From: Pararhizobium antarcticum
Lineage (GTDB): Bacteria > Pseudomonadota > Alphaproteobacteria > Rhizobiales > Rhizobiaceae
NCBI RefSeq assembly: GCF_001885585.1
Contig: NZ_LSRP01000140.1
Span: forward strand, 1 to 64,000
DNA: 64,000 nt
Reading direction: 5' to 3'
Shown here: positions 53,884 through 63,191 of the stretch, piece by piece
Layout of the letters: each line of letters starts with the position of its first letter
How positions within the stretch are numbered: position 1 is the first letter of the stretch
Notes under the pieces: generated by a model
Databases searched by the model: none
Told to the model about the DNA's origin: nothing
The model's input: only the letters and a program-made list of their open reading frames with translations
Position numbers and translations under genes: made by a program

Positions 53884-55479
53884 TCAATTATCCCGAAAAA
53901 TAAAACCAGTGCGGGAAACCAGCGCAACCGAAAGACTGAGAAACGCGAGCAGCCAGAAAATCCGATGCCGTTCGGAAGGTGTGACCATCACAGTCGATTT
54001 TCCCGGCAAAATTGTGTCCACGAAACCTTTTTCGTTGTAGGCCAATCCGGATACCACCCCACCACGCGCGTCAACCACCGCGGAAATTCCGCTGTTGGCG
54101 GCACGAATCAGCGGAATGCCGTTTTCGACTGCGCGCAGCTGCGCCTGGTGAAAATGCTGGTATGGCCCGGGTGTGTTGCCGAACCAGGCATCATTGGTGA
54201 TGTTCAGCAGGGCGGCTGTCGACAGCGCCCGGTCATCGATTTCATCGGGGAAAATCGCCTCGTAGCAGATCAGCGGATACAGTGACCGTCCACCCGGCAA
54301 GGTCAAAAGGGAGCGCGTCACAGCAGACGAGAACCCCCCGGGCATGGCGGCAGCGATCGCATTCAGGCCGACGGAAGACAGCATGCTCTCGAAGGGCAGG
54401 TATTCTCCGAAAGGAACCAAATGCACCTTATCGGTTGCGCCAACGATCTGCCCTCGATCATCAATCACGTAAATCGAGTTGTAGTAGCGCGGTGGCAGGC
54501 CGGCACCGACGTTTTCGGCGCGCACCGCGCCCGCGATCAGAATCTGTCCCTCCTGGAGCACGTCGGCGATACGCAATAGGGCATCCGGATTTTCCGTCAG
54601 GATGAAGGGAACCGAGGTTTCCGGCCAGACGATGATGTCCGGACGCTTTCCATCCGCTTCGGGGGGAGCGGCGGCAAGGGCCAAATGCTCCTCAAAAATC
54701 GCTGTTCTTTCAGTATCATCGATCTTTTTCGCCTGGTCGATGACAGGCTGAACGAGACGAATAACGGTCTGCGGATCCGACGGCTGCGGCGCCGGTTGGG
54801 CAAGCCGCCATGCGCCATAGCCGAGATGCGCACAGACCAGCAGCAAGGCCAGGCCCATCCCCGGCAGCCTGCCCTTGCGCGTCACAAGGAGTGCCGGTGC
54901 AGCAAAGACGAAGACGGCAAGCAGGTTGATTGCGGACAGGCCGAGAATACTGGCCGACTGCATCATCAACGGCACCGGCATCGCCGCATAGCCGATTGCA
55001 TTCCAGGGAAAGCCGGTGAGCAGGAAGCCGCGGAGCCATTCCGCCAGTCCGAATGCCACGGCAAGCGCTGTTATGCGCCCCATGCCGTCCGACCAGATCA
55101 GGCGAGCAACAGCTGCAGCCAGTCCATAATAGACGGCAAGCACTGCCGGCAGGCCGATCACCGCCAGCGGCAGAGCCCAGGCAAATTCGTCCGCCTCGAC
55201 CAGAAGGGCATTTCCGAGCCACCAGATACCGCCGAGAAAATATCCGAAGCCAAACCACCAGCCGATGGCAAAGGCGGGCAAGGAGCGCCGGACAATGCCC
55301 GCATCCGGATCGCCGGAAGCGCCATCAAGCAACCAGACAAGAAGCGTGAACGACACGAAGGGAGCCGCGAATATGCCGAGCGGAGGCAGAGCGAGGACAG
55401 CGATGGCACCAGCCAGGACTGCAACCAGTGCGCGTCTCCATCCAGACAACAGCATGATGCTGCCAGCAAGCCGTTCCAT
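53884..55479 (-). CDS. lnt: apolipoprotein N-acyltransferase
   Basis: A 531-residue inner-membrane enzyme that adds the third acyl chain to lipoproteins. About six N-terminal helices (1-215) lead to a periplasmic nitrilase-type domain (about 235-500). The catalytic triad is visible as Glu in IVWPETSVPFIL, Lys in TDKVHLVPFGEYLPFE and Cys in LYPLICYEAIFPDEI. One C-terminal helix follows. RBS GGGGGAA precedes ATG 55479. It lies between the corC-like gene and praR. Confidence 0.96.
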   Translation of the reverse strand: MERLAGSIMLLSGWRRALVAVLAGAIAVLALPPLGIFAAPFVSFTLLVWLLDGASGDPDAGIVRRSLPAFAIGWWFGFGYFLGGIWWLGNALLVEADEFAWALPLAVIGLPAVLAVYYGLAAAVARLIWSDGMGRITALAVAFGLAEWLRGFLLTGFPWNAIGYAAMPVPLMMQSASILGLSAINLLAVFVFAAPALLVTRKGRLPGMGLALLLVCAHLGYGAWRLAQPAPQPSDPQTVIRLVQPVIDQAKKIDDTERTAIFEEHLALAAAPPEADGKRPDIIVWPETSVPFILTENPDALLRIADVLQEGQILIAGAVRAENVGAGLPPRYYNSIYVIDDRGQIVGATDKVHLVPFGEYLPFESMLSSVGLNAIAAAMPGGFSSAVTRSLLTLPGGRSLYPLICYEAIFPDEIDDRALSTAALLNITNDAWFGNTPGPYQHFHQAQLRAVENGIPLIRAANSGISAVVDARGGVVSGLAYNEKGFVDTILPGKSTVMVTPSERHRIFWLLAFLSLSVALVSRTGFIFRDN

Positions 55480-55615
55480 GCAGTTCCCCCAGTTTTGCGC
55501 AGTTCCCCACCGGAATGGCGGCCTGAATCAAAGGCGCAACGACGATCGACCGAATCAATCGTTTTGCACTCTTCCAAAAAAGCGGGTGTTTGTCGTGCCG
55601 GCAAAAGCGGCGCGC

Positions 55616-56788
55616 CTATTGATCGGTTGTCATTTCGTCCTGGACTGCGAGATCCGGCTCCTTGCCCTGGCCCGCAGGACCCTCCTCGCCCCTCGCAACC
55701 ACCCTGCGGCGCGCCGCCGGCCGTTTGCGAATGATGCGAACGCGCTTGACCCGACGCGGATCGGCATCGAGAACCTGGAACTCGAACCCCGGCAGCGCCT
55801 GCACGACTTCGCCGCGGGCGGGAATACGGCCGAGCGAGGCGAACACGAGGCCGCCCAGCGTATCGACGTCTTCAAGCTGCTCGCGAATATCGAAATCAGG
55901 GCCGATTGCCGCTGCAATCTCTTCGAGCTCGACCCGGGCATCGGCGACAAAAATGTCATCCGACGTCTTGGCGAACATCACCTCTTCATCGTCATGCTCG
56001 TCCTCGATATCGCCGACAACCATCTCGACGATATCCTCGAGGGAAGCCAGGCCATCGGTGCCACCATATTCGTCGATGACCAGCGCCATCTGGATACGGG
56101 CAGCCTGCATGCGCTGCATCAGATCGGAGGCATGCATGGACGGCGGCACGAACAGCACCTGCCTTATGATCCCGGCCTCTTCAACGGTCTTGGAAAGATC
56201 GACGCGCGCCAGATCGAAACCCACCTTCGGCTGGCGTGGTGCCGGCTTTTCGGCTTTCTCGCCCGGTGTTGCAACAGTTGCCGATGCAGCCTTCGTGCTG
56301 CTGCGGCGTTTGTTGCGTGCCTGCTTTGCCACATAGGACAGGAGATCGCGGATATGCACCATGCCGCGCGGATCGTCGAGACTGTCGCTGTAGACCGGCA
56401 TGCGCGAGCGGCCGGACTCTTCGAAGATGATCATCAGTTCGCCGATGGTGATATCGAGATCGACGGCCTCGATATCGGCCCGCGGAACCATGACGTCTTC
56501 GACGCGCACCTCACGAAAGCGCAGGATGTTGTTGAGCATGGCGCGTTCTGCAGGGGAAAAGGCCGCATCGCTTCCAGCATCCGTCAGCAGGGCATCTGTC
56601 AGGTCGTCTCGCAGGCTGGAGCCGTTCGGGCTGCGCCATATCCGGGCCGCACGCGACCAGAAGGAGGAATTTGACCGGCTGCCGCCATCAGGTCTCTGGG
56701 CAGCACTGCTACTACTGCCCGGCTCGCCTTCCGGGGATTCCGCCCCGTCTGTATCAGCCACCACGGGCTGCGCTCTAAAATCGCTCAT
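55616..56788 (-). CDS. hemolysin/CorC-type CBS-domain protein
   Basis: A 390-residue cytosolic protein. Two CBS domains (about 98-160 and 220-285; EVRVEDVMVPRADIEAVD and LVIDEYGGTDGLASLEDIVE) are followed by a CorC/HlyC transporter-associated domain (about 300-365; DIREQLEDVDTLGGLVF). It lacks the N-terminal membrane domain of CorB, so it resembles E. coli CorC (YbeX). A disordered N-terminus (1-50) and an insert between the CBS pair are present. Role probably in Mg2+/Co2+ homeostasis or ribosome-linked functions. It sits between ybeY and lnt, the conserved order. Confidence 0.9.
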   Translation of the reverse strand: MSDFRAQPVVADTDGAESPEGEPGSSSSAAQRPDGGSRSNSSFWSRAARIWRSPNGSSLRDDLTDALLTDAGSDAAFSPAERAMLNNILRFREVRVEDVMVPRADIEAVDLDITIGELMIIFEESGRSRMPVYSDSLDDPRGMVHIRDLLSYVAKQARNKRRSSTKAASATVATPGEKAEKPAPRQPKVGFDLARVDLSKTVEEAGIIRQVLFVPPSMHASDLMQRMQAARIQMALVIDEYGGTDGLASLEDIVEMVVGDIEDEHDDEEVMFAKTSDDIFVADARVELEEIAAAIGPDFDIREQLEDVDTLGGLVFASLGRIPARGEVVQALPGFEFQVLDADPRRVKRVRIIRKRPAARRRVVARGEEGPAGQGKEPDLAVQDEMTTDQ

Positions 56789-56800
56789 TGTTCCAAACTG

Positions 56801-57307
56801 TCATACCGGGTCAGTGTCCCCGTAGGGGTCAGATAAACCAAGGCTCGCCAAAATGCCAGTCTCAAGTGTCTCCATTCTTTCGGCATCATCCGTTTCGATA
56901 TGATCATACCCGAAAAGATGCAAAAATCCATGAACGAGAAGATGGGTGAGGTGGTCATCGAAGGGCTTGCCCAGTTCTTCGGCCTCGCGCGCAACCGTCT
57001 CATGCGCGAGAATGATATCACCGAGCATCGGCCCCGGACGCTTGCCGGGCGTGATCGGATAGGCCGGAAAGGACAAGACATTGGTGGGCTTGTCCTGACC
57101 GCGCCACTCGGCGTTGATGGCCCTGATGGAGGCATCATCGGTGAAGACCAGCGACACTTCGGTCGGCGTCTTTGGAAAAGGCTGTTTTTCCTCGCGCTTC
57201 AGAAAAGCGGCACTCTCGCCCAGCACGCGCTGGCAGACTGCGTCGAGCTGGTCTTCGGAGAGCCAGTCGCCCTCCTCCACACTGATTTGAATATCAAGCG
57301 TCGTCAT
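56801..57307 (-). CDS. ybeY: endoribonuclease YbeY
   Basis: A 168-residue zinc-dependent endoribonuclease involved in 16S rRNA 3' end maturation and ribosome quality control. The metal motif HGFLHLFGYDHIET (three His) is complete. LSFPAYPI and GDIILAHETVAREAEE precede it. ATG 57307 gives the family N-terminus (MTTLDIQISVE); TTG 57316, closer to a GAGG site, is an alternative. It follows phoH with only an 18-base gap and precedes the corC-like gene, the order phoH-ybeY-ybeX-lnt known from E. coli. Confidence 0.94.
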   Translation of the reverse strand: MTTLDIQISVEEGDWLSEDQLDAVCQRVLGESAAFLKREEKQPFPKTPTEVSLVFTDDASIRAINAEWRGQDKPTNVLSFPAYPITPGKRPGPMLGDIILAHETVAREAEELGKPFDDHLTHLLVHGFLHLFGYDHIETDDAERMETLETGILASLGLSDPYGDTDPV

Positions 57308-57324
57308 CGGTATCAACGACCGCC

Positions 57325-58380
57325 TCAGCGGTCGCTCTGCTCGCTTTCGTCATGGACTGCCGTCTGCGCTTCATAGGCGCGCACGATGCGGGCAACCATC
57401 GGATGGCGGACCACGTCGACATCCTTGAAGCGCGTGACCGAGACGCCCTCGACCCCCTTCAGGATCTGCAGCGCCTCGACAAGGCCGGACTTGACGCCGC
57501 GCGGCAGGTCGACCTGGCTCGGATCGCCGGTGACAATCATCCGGCCGTTTTCGCCAAGACGGGTCAGGAACATCTTCATCTGCATGGAGGTCGTGTTCTG
57601 CGCCTCGTCGAGAATGACGACGGCGTTTCCAAGCGTGCGGCCACGCATGAACGCGAGCGGCGCGATTTCGATGACGCCGGCCGTGATCGCCCGCTCCACC
57701 TTGTCGCCCGGCATCATGTCGTAGAGGGCGTCATAAAGCGGCCGCAGATAGGGATCGACCTTGTCCTTCATGTCGCCAGGCAGGAAGCCGAGCCGCTCGC
57801 CGGCTTCGACGGCGGGACGCGACAGCACGATGCGATCGACCGCGCCGCGCTCCAGAAGCTGGGCCGCATGGGCAACCGCGAGATAGGTCTTGCCGGTCCC
57901 GGCCGGACCGACGCCGAAGACGAGTTCGGAGCGTTCCAGCGCACGCATATAAACGTCCTGCGTCGGCGTGCGGGCTGCGATCGTCTTCTTGCGTGTGGAA
58001 ATCTGCGCGAGATTGAGCTTGGCCTTGCGCTCCATGGTCGGCAACTGGAGCTGATCGTCAGCGGCAAGCGCCATGCGGATTGCCCCTTCGACATCGGACG
58101 TCTCGACCGAGCCGCCATTCTGGATGCGGCCATAGAGATAATCGAGCGCCCGACGGGCCTGGTTGGTCGCCGGAATGTCACCCGAGATCGAAACGGAGTT
58201 GCCACGCGGCCGGGCATCGACATGCAGGCGCTCTTCGATCAGCTTCAGGTTCTGATCGAACTGTCCGAACAGTTCGCTGGCATACCGGTTATTCTCGAAT
58301 GTCAGCACGAAGTGATTGGCGTCTGTCGCAGATGTCTTTGACTGGCGCGGCGAGGATGAAACCAATTCGTGTCCGTTCAA
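57325..58380 (-). CDS. PhoH family ATPase (YbeZ)
   Basis: A 351-residue RNA-associated ATPase. Walker A FGVGPAGTGKTYLAVAHA and Walker B VVILDEAQNTTSMQMK are clear, and TGDPSQVDLPRG follows. A KH-like N-terminal region (about 20-110) may bind RNA. It is thought to work with YbeY. The start is TTG 58380, supported by AAGGAG 9 bases upstream; no ATG fits. It forms a tight cluster with ybeY, corC-like and lnt. Confidence 0.94.
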   Translation of the reverse strand: MNGHELVSSSPRQSKTSATDANHFVLTFENNRYASELFGQFDQNLKLIEERLHVDARPRGNSVSISGDIPATNQARRALDYLYGRIQNGGSVETSDVEGAIRMALAADDQLQLPTMERKAKLNLAQISTRKKTIAARTPTQDVYMRALERSELVFGVGPAGTGKTYLAVAHAAQLLERGAVDRIVLSRPAVEAGERLGFLPGDMKDKVDPYLRPLYDALYDMMPGDKVERAITAGVIEIAPLAFMRGRTLGNAVVILDEAQNTTSMQMKMFLTRLGENGRMIVTGDPSQVDLPRGVKSGLVEALQILKGVEGVSVTRFKDVDVVRHPMVARIVRAYEAQTAVHDESEQSDR

Positions 58381-58410
58381 GCGGTCAGGCTCCTTTGAGT
58401 GAACGGGCCC

Positions 58411-59811
58411 CTAGCTGATCGCTTCGGCGAAAAGGCTATTGGGGCCAGCACCGGTGATTCGTACTTTGATAATGTCACCGATTTGCGATGCTTTTGCATC
58501 AACATTCACAGACTGCAGCCAGGGCGAGCGGCCGATCAACTGCCCCGGCATGCGGCCGGGCTTCTCAAGCAGCAGTTCGATGTCGCGGCCGATACAGGCC
58601 TGGGCAAAATCCCGCTGCTGGGAAAGCAGAAGTTCCTGCAGTCTTTCCAAGCGCTTGGCTTTCACGTCCTCCGGCACCTGATCGCCAAGATCGGCGCCCG
58701 GCGTTCCCGGACGGGTCGAATATTTGAACGAAAATGCCTGTGCATAACCGACGGTCTCGACAAGGCGCATCGTGTCCTCGAAGTCCGCATCCGTCTCGCC
58801 GGGGAAGCCGACGATGAAATCGCCGGACATGGCGATGTCAGGACGCATCGCCTTGATGCGGGCGACCAGCGCGATGTATTCGGCCGTCGTGTGGCGCCGG
58901 TTCATGGCTTTCAGGATACGGTCCGAGCCGGACTGGATCGGCAGGTGCAGGTAGGGCATCAGTTGTGGCAGGTCGCGATGCGCTGCAATCAGCGCCTCGT
59001 CCATGTCGCGCGGGTGGCTGGTGGTGTAGCGCAGGCGGGCAAGGCCATCGATCGCGGCGAGACGGTGCAGAAGTTCACCGAGCCCCCATTCGGCACCATC
59101 CGCACCGACGCCGTGCCAGGCATTGACGTTCTGGCCGAGCAGGGTGATTTCGCGCACCCCGGCCTCGACCAGCTTCGTCGCCTCGGCCAGGATCTGCGCG
59201 ACAGGCCGGGAAACTTCCGAGCCGCGCGTATAGGGCACGACACAGAAGGTGCAGAACTTGTCGCAGCCTTCCTGGACCGTGAGGAATGCCGTAACGCCGC
59301 GCGCTTTCGTTCTGGCCTTGTCGGGTGTCGGCAGATGCTCGAACTTGTCCTCGACGGCATAATCGGTTTCCAGCACGCGCTCGCCGCGCCGAACCCGCTT
59401 CAGGGCCTCGGGCAGGCGGTGATAGGTCTGCGGTCCGATGACCAGATCGACAGACGGCGCGCGGCGCAGGATCTCGTCGCCTTCCGCCTGCGCAACGCAG
59501 CCGGCAACGCCGATCATCATTTCGCGGCCTTCGCCGGCTTTCTTCTTTTTCAGGTCGCGCAGCCGCCCGAGCGCCGAATAAACCTTCTCGGCCGCCTTTT
59601 CACGGATATGGCATGTGTTCAGGAGAACGAGATCGGCATCTTCCAGCACGTCCGTCGAGACATAGCCGTCCTTTGCCAGCGCGTCTGTCATCCGGTCGGA
59701 ATCATAGACGTTCATCTGGCAGCCGTAGGTTTTGACGAAAACCTTGCGGATCGGCGGGATCTCCGCAGCCGTTGCCGGCTTCTCGGACATAATGGCAATT
59801 TCCTGTGTCAT
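58411..59811 (-). CDS. miaB: tRNA-2-methylthio-N6-dimethylallyladenosine synthase MiaB
   Basis: A radical-SAM methylthiotransferase of about 466 residues that adds the 2-methylthio group to i6A37 in tRNAs. The N-terminal UPF0004 domain has cysteines in [20 protein letters not shown] and [11 protein letters not shown]. The radical SAM motif is [17 protein letters not shown]. The C-terminal TRAM domain is about 405-466. Starts at 59823, 59811 and 59790 are possible; the site AGGA before 59790 is the best placed. Upstream on the same strand is an olsA-like gene. Confidence 0.95.
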   Translation of the reverse strand: MTQEIAIMSEKPATAAEIPPIRKVFVKTYGCQMNVYDSDRMTDALAKDGYVSTDVLEDADLVLLNTCHIREKAAEKVYSALGRLRDLKKKKAGEGREMMIGVAGCVAQAEGDEILRRAPSVDLVIGPQTYHRLPEALKRVRRGERVLETDYAVEDKFEHLPTPDKARTKARGVTAFLTVQEGCDKFCTFCVVPYTRGSEVSRPVAQILAEATKLVEAGVREITLLGQNVNAWHGVGADGAEWGLGELLHRLAAIDGLARLRYTTSHPRDMDEALIAAHRDLPQLMPYLHLPIQSGSDRILKAMNRRHTTAEYIALVARIKAMRPDIAMSGDFIVGFPGETDADFEDTMRLVETVGYAQAFSFKYSTRPGTPGADLGDQVPEDVKAKRLERLQELLLSQQRDFAQACIGRDIELLLEKPGRMPGQLIGRSPWLQSVNVDAKASQIGDIIKVRITGAGPNSLFAEAIS

Positions 59812-59864
59812 GGCCGGATCCATAGAGCAAAGGGGGTCAAAATTGAAGCCCTTTCCTTGCGGCG

Positions 59865-60653
59865 TCAGCGGCCGCGCAGCTTCAGGCCAAGCATGGCACG
59901 GATCCGTATCTCGATCTCGCGGCTGACCTGCTTGCGGTTGCTCGCTGCAGTGTATGTAATCTGCTCGCCGAAGATGACGTCCACTTCCATCGCCCCTTCC
60001 CGCAAGACGCCCATCAGATGGGGTGCCAGACCGATATCGCCGGGCCAGGCGGCAACCGGCCGATTATAGCGGCCCATCGGCATGCCGTGAATTCCGGTAT
60101 AGGCAATCGCCACCGGCTGGACATGCACGGCGCCGGTAGGCGAATGCGGAACGGCGGAGGCTGCGGCGCCGAACAGCGAGGTCTTAACCTCCAGCAGCCT
60201 GTTGCCGTCCGAGGTCGTGCCTTCAGGGAAAAGCACGACGATCTCGCCGGCCGCCAGGCGCTGGCCGATCTCGTTGACCTGCACGCCGGTCGTGCGCTTG
60301 TGGTCGCGATCAATGAAGATGGTTGCCTGCAACCGGGCGAGAAGACCGAAGACCGGCCATTTCTTGACATCCGACTTGGCGACGAAAACCACGTCGGCGA
60401 TCGAGCCGAGGACCAGAATGTCTTTCCAGGTCGCATGATTGGAAACGAGCAGAAGCGGCCTCTGCCGGTCTGGCGTGCCGTGCACCCGCACCCGGATGCC
60501 GATGACGGCGCAGGCGAACCGGTGCCAGTAGCGCGGCAAGGTGCGGCGGATGGGGAGGCCAAGCCAGAGAAAAACGATCTGCAGCGGGGCCAGCACCAGT
60601 GTCAGCAGCGAGAGCAGAACCATTGCGACGATGATGCGTGTCCAGTTGATCAC
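59865..60653 (-). CDS. olsA: 1-acyl-glycerol-3-phosphate / lyso-ornithine lipid acyltransferase
   Basis: A 262-residue inner-membrane PlsC-family acyltransferase. A hydrophobic N-terminus ([20 protein letters not shown]) leads to the catalytic HATWKD (His-x4-Asp) and the substrate motif [11 protein letters not shown]. In Sinorhizobium meliloti olsA, which completes ornithine-lipid synthesis, is next to miaB; this order is the same here, so olsA is the better name. Classical plsC cannot be ruled out. Start is GTG 60653 with GGAGG about 8 bases upstream. The partner gene olsB is not in the window. Confidence 0.75.
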   Translation of the reverse strand: MINWTRIIVAMVLLSLLTLVLAPLQIVFLWLGLPIRRTLPRYWHRFACAVIGIRVRVHGTPDRQRPLLLVSNHATWKDILVLGSIADVVFVAKSDVKKWPVFGLLARLQATIFIDRDHKRTTGVQVNEIGQRLAAGEIVVLFPEGTTSDGNRLLEVKTSLFGAAASAVPHSPTGAVHVQPVAIAYTGIHGMPMGRYNRPVAAWPGDIGLAPHLMGVLREGAMEVDVIFGEQITYTAASNRKQVSREIEIRIRAMLGLKLRGR

Positions 60654-60728
60654 GCAGACACCCTCCGATGACTGTTCATCCGGCAGGATCGCGACCGGGT
60701 GCGCAGAGCGGGAAGGCTTGACAGCGAT

Positions 60729-61226
60729 CTAGACAAGATCGAGCCTCATAACCAAAGCGGCGCTGCGGGCGCCATCGACGCCCTGATAATAGGCACGGCG
60801 CTCTCCGACCTTGTGGAAACCGAGCTTGCGATAGAGGCCGAGCGCTGCTGCATTGGCTTCATCGACCTCCAGAAACATCATTTCGGCGCTCTGCGCCCGC
60901 GCCTCGCGGACGGCCGCCTGCATCAGACGCCATCCCAGACCAGCACGACCGTAGCGCTGCTCGACACCGATCGTCAGGATTTCCGCCTCGCCGGCCGCAA
61001 CCCGGGACAGAACGAAGCCAGCGGTCACCGGCCGGCTTGCCGCATTGCTCTGCCGCGCGACGAAGCCGAAGACCGTGTTCTGGACCAGAAGCGCATGCAG
61101 TTCGCCATCACTCCAGGAGGGCGTAAAGCACGCCTTGTGGATGCTGGCAGCAAAAGGCAGGTCCGCCGTTTTCATGGCGAACATGTCGAATTCGGGCTTG
61201 CGCACAAAGTAGTCCGTCAGTGCCAT
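60729..61226 (-). CDS. rimI: ribosomal protein S18 alanine N-acetyltransferase
   Basis: A 165-residue GNAT acetyltransferase. The acetyl-CoA loop motif (IGVEQRYGRAGLGWRLMQAA) and MFLEVDEANAAALGLYRKLG with the catalytic Tyr are typical of RimI. It acetylates the N-terminus of S18. ATG 61226 is one base after the tsaB stop (TGAGATG), so the two genes are coupled; the pair tsaB-rimI is common. Confidence 0.9.
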   Translation of the reverse strand: MALTDYFVRKPEFDMFAMKTADLPFAASIHKACFTPSWSDGELHALLVQNTVFGFVARQSNAASRPVTAGFVLSRVAAGEAEILTIGVEQRYGRAGLGWRLMQAAVREARAQSAEMMFLEVDEANAAALGLYRKLGFHKVGERRAYYQGVDGARSAALVMRLDLV

Positions 61227-61227
61227 C

Positions 61228-61893
61228 TCACGCTCGTGCCACGGCAAAACCGAGTTGTGGCTTTGCATCCGGGCCTCGCAGATATAGCGGCTTTGGCTTG
61301 CCGAGGGCTGGATCGGCGATGGCGCCAAGCCGGGCGACGATGCCGATATCGGCGATGTAACGCGGCGCATCGTCATCAATCTCGCCGCTCAGCAGGAGGT
61401 CGCGCGCCGAGCCGCAGATAACGCCGTCGAAGGCGGCTGCGAGACTTCGGGCCTCGTCGATCCCATAGGCGTTCGCCGCCGTGCGTGCGGCACCGGACGC
61501 ATCGAACATCTGGCCGTAGATTTCCTCGCGCTTGGCATCCATGACGGCAAAGACAGCAATGCCTGGATGTTTCAGGCTAGCCGCCCGCGCCAGGACGGCG
61601 AGGGTCGACACGCCCACCGCCGGAATGGACAGCGCCAGGGCAAAGCCGCGCGCAGCAGCCACGCCGACGCGGATGCCGGTGAACGAGCCCGGGCCGATGG
61701 TCACGGCAATCCGGCCGACATCGGCAAGGGTCTTGCCGCTCTCCGCCAAAGCCGCATCGACAAAACCCATCAGCTGTTCGGCATGTCCGCGGCCGATGTC
61801 CGCGCCGGCCTGTGCCAGCCCCTGATCGCCATCGCTGTCATAAACAGCAGCGAAACAGCCGGTTCCGGCCGTATCGAGTGCGAGAACGATCAT
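61228..61893 (-). CDS. tsaB: tRNA threonylcarbamoyladenosine biosynthesis protein TsaB
   Basis: A 221-residue ASKHA-fold protein that partners with TsaD and TsaE in making t6A37 of tRNAs. LALDTAGTGCFAAVYD at the N-terminus and GPGSFTGIRVGVAAARGFAL are diagnostic. The protein lacks its own metal/ATP-binding set and acts as a scaffold. It lies directly upstream of rimI. Confidence 0.94.
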   Translation of the reverse strand: MIVLALDTAGTGCFAAVYDSDGDQGLAQAGADIGRGHAEQLMGFVDAALAESGKTLADVGRIAVTIGPGSFTGIRVGVAAARGFALALSIPAVGVSTLAVLARAASLKHPGIAVFAVMDAKREEIYGQMFDASGAARTAANAYGIDEARSLAAAFDGVICGSARDLLLSGEIDDDAPRYIADIGIVARLGAIADPALGKPKPLYLRGPDAKPQLGFAVARA

Positions 61894-61941
61894 GGCAACG
61901 ACACGAATTCAAGCAGCATCGGCATCCCATCGGTCATGCGC

Positions 61942-62511
61942 TCAGACCGCTTCGACAGCCTGAACTTCCGGGATGAAATGGTGCAGCAGATTCTGGACGC
62001 CGTGCTTCAGGGTCGCGGTCGAGGACGGGCAGCCGGAGCATGCGCCCTTCATGTTGAGGAACACCGTGCCATCGCGAAACCCCTTGAAGGTGATATCGCC
62101 ACCATCCTGGGCCACGGCCGGACGCACGCGGGTTTCGAGCAGCTCCTTGATGGTCGCGACGATGCTTTCGTCACCGGGCGCAAAGAACTCGCCCTCGACA
62201 TCGTCGGCATCATCGCTGGCGCCGGCCACCGCCATGATCGGCTGGCCGGACATGAAGTGCTCCATGATCGAGCCGAGAATGGCCGGCTTCAAATGCTGCC
62301 ACTCCTGCGCTTCCTTGGTGACCGTCACGAAATCATAGCCGAAGAACACGCCGATAACGCCGGGAATGGCGAAAATGCGCGCGGCAAGCGGCGAACCGTC
62401 TGCTGCTTCTTCCTCGTTCAGGAACTCGGCCGTCCCATTTTCCATGACAACCTTGCCCGGAAGGAATTTCAGGGTGGCCGGGTTCGGCGTGGCTTCTGTC
62501 TGGATGAACAT
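61942..62511 (-). CDS. NifU-family iron-sulfur carrier (Nfu type)
   Basis: A 189-residue protein with an N-terminal Nfu_N domain (MFIQTEATPNPATLKFLPGK, about 1-90) and a C-terminal NifU domain (about 110-185). The cluster-binding Cys pair is in KGACSGCPSS (CxxC). It carries a 4Fe-4S cluster to target enzymes. ATG 62511 with GGAG 8 bases upstream gives the exact family N-terminus; longer starts add a non-conserved tail. Confidence 0.93.
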   Translation of the reverse strand: MFIQTEATPNPATLKFLPGKVVMENGTAEFLNEEEAADGSPLAARIFAIPGVIGVFFGYDFVTVTKEAQEWQHLKPAILGSIMEHFMSGQPIMAVAGASDDADDVEGEFFAPGDESIVATIKELLETRVRPAVAQDGGDITFKGFRDGTVFLNMKGACSGCPSSTATLKHGVQNLLHHFIPEVQAVEAV

Positions 62512-62645
62512 GTTGATCTCCGCGTCGGCCGTCATCGTCGCGCGACCGGCCTGTTTAGAATAATTCAAAAGAATATAAGCTGATCGCGCCACGCCTTCAA
62601 GACCCGACACCCAGGCTTTCGCTTCCGCAAAGAGGCATGATCGCC

Positions 62646-63137
62646 TCAGCTCAGCGCGTCGATTTCCTCATTGCTGAGAAGATCGGGAATGACTGTCACC
62701 GGGATCGGGAAGGCAGCCGCCTTGCCGGCGATCGATGAGACGAGCGGGCCGGGTCCATCCTTGGCAGACCCGGAGGCCAGCACCAGGATGGCGATGTCCC
62801 GGTCTTCCTCGATCAGCGCGTGGATCTGCTCGGCGGCACTGCCTTCGCGGATCACCATTTCGGGCTCGATGCCGATCGTCTCGCGTACCGTCTGGGCGAT
62901 CTTGGCCAGAACGGCTTCCGCTTCCTCGCGCGCTTCGGCCCGCATGATGCCCTCGACACCCAACCATTGCTGGAAATCGCCATCGGCAATCACATAGAGC
63001 AGGACCAGGCCGCCATTCGAATTCTTGGCGCGCAGGCCGGCATAGTGAACAGCCCGGCCACATTCCGGCGTATCGTCGATCACCGCCATGAACTTGCGGC
63101 GGTGACCTTCCAGTCTTGAGAGTCGCGTTGAAACCAT
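62646..63137 (-). CDS. universal stress protein (UspA family)
   Basis: A 163-residue UspA-fold protein. FMAVIDDTPECGRAVHYAG starts the first strand. The end of the fold is IAILVLASGSAKDGPGPLVS, close to the ATP-binding G-x2-G-x9-G(S/T) type, followed by FPIPVTVIP. It may bind ATP and act in stress survival; partner unknown. It is between trpS and the Nfu gene on the same strand, as in other rhizobia. Confidence 0.88.
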   Translation of the reverse strand: MVSTRLSRLEGHRRKFMAVIDDTPECGRAVHYAGLRAKNSNGGLVLLYVIADGDFQQWLGVEGIMRAEAREEAEAVLAKIAQTVRETIGIEPEMVIREGSAAEQIHALIEEDRDIAILVLASGSAKDGPGPLVSSIAGKAAAFPIPVTVIPDLLSNEEIDALS

Positions 63138-63191
63138 GGCGGAACTTTTACACCCGTTCCGGGCGGCTGCAAGAGGTCTTTTTCATCGCGA

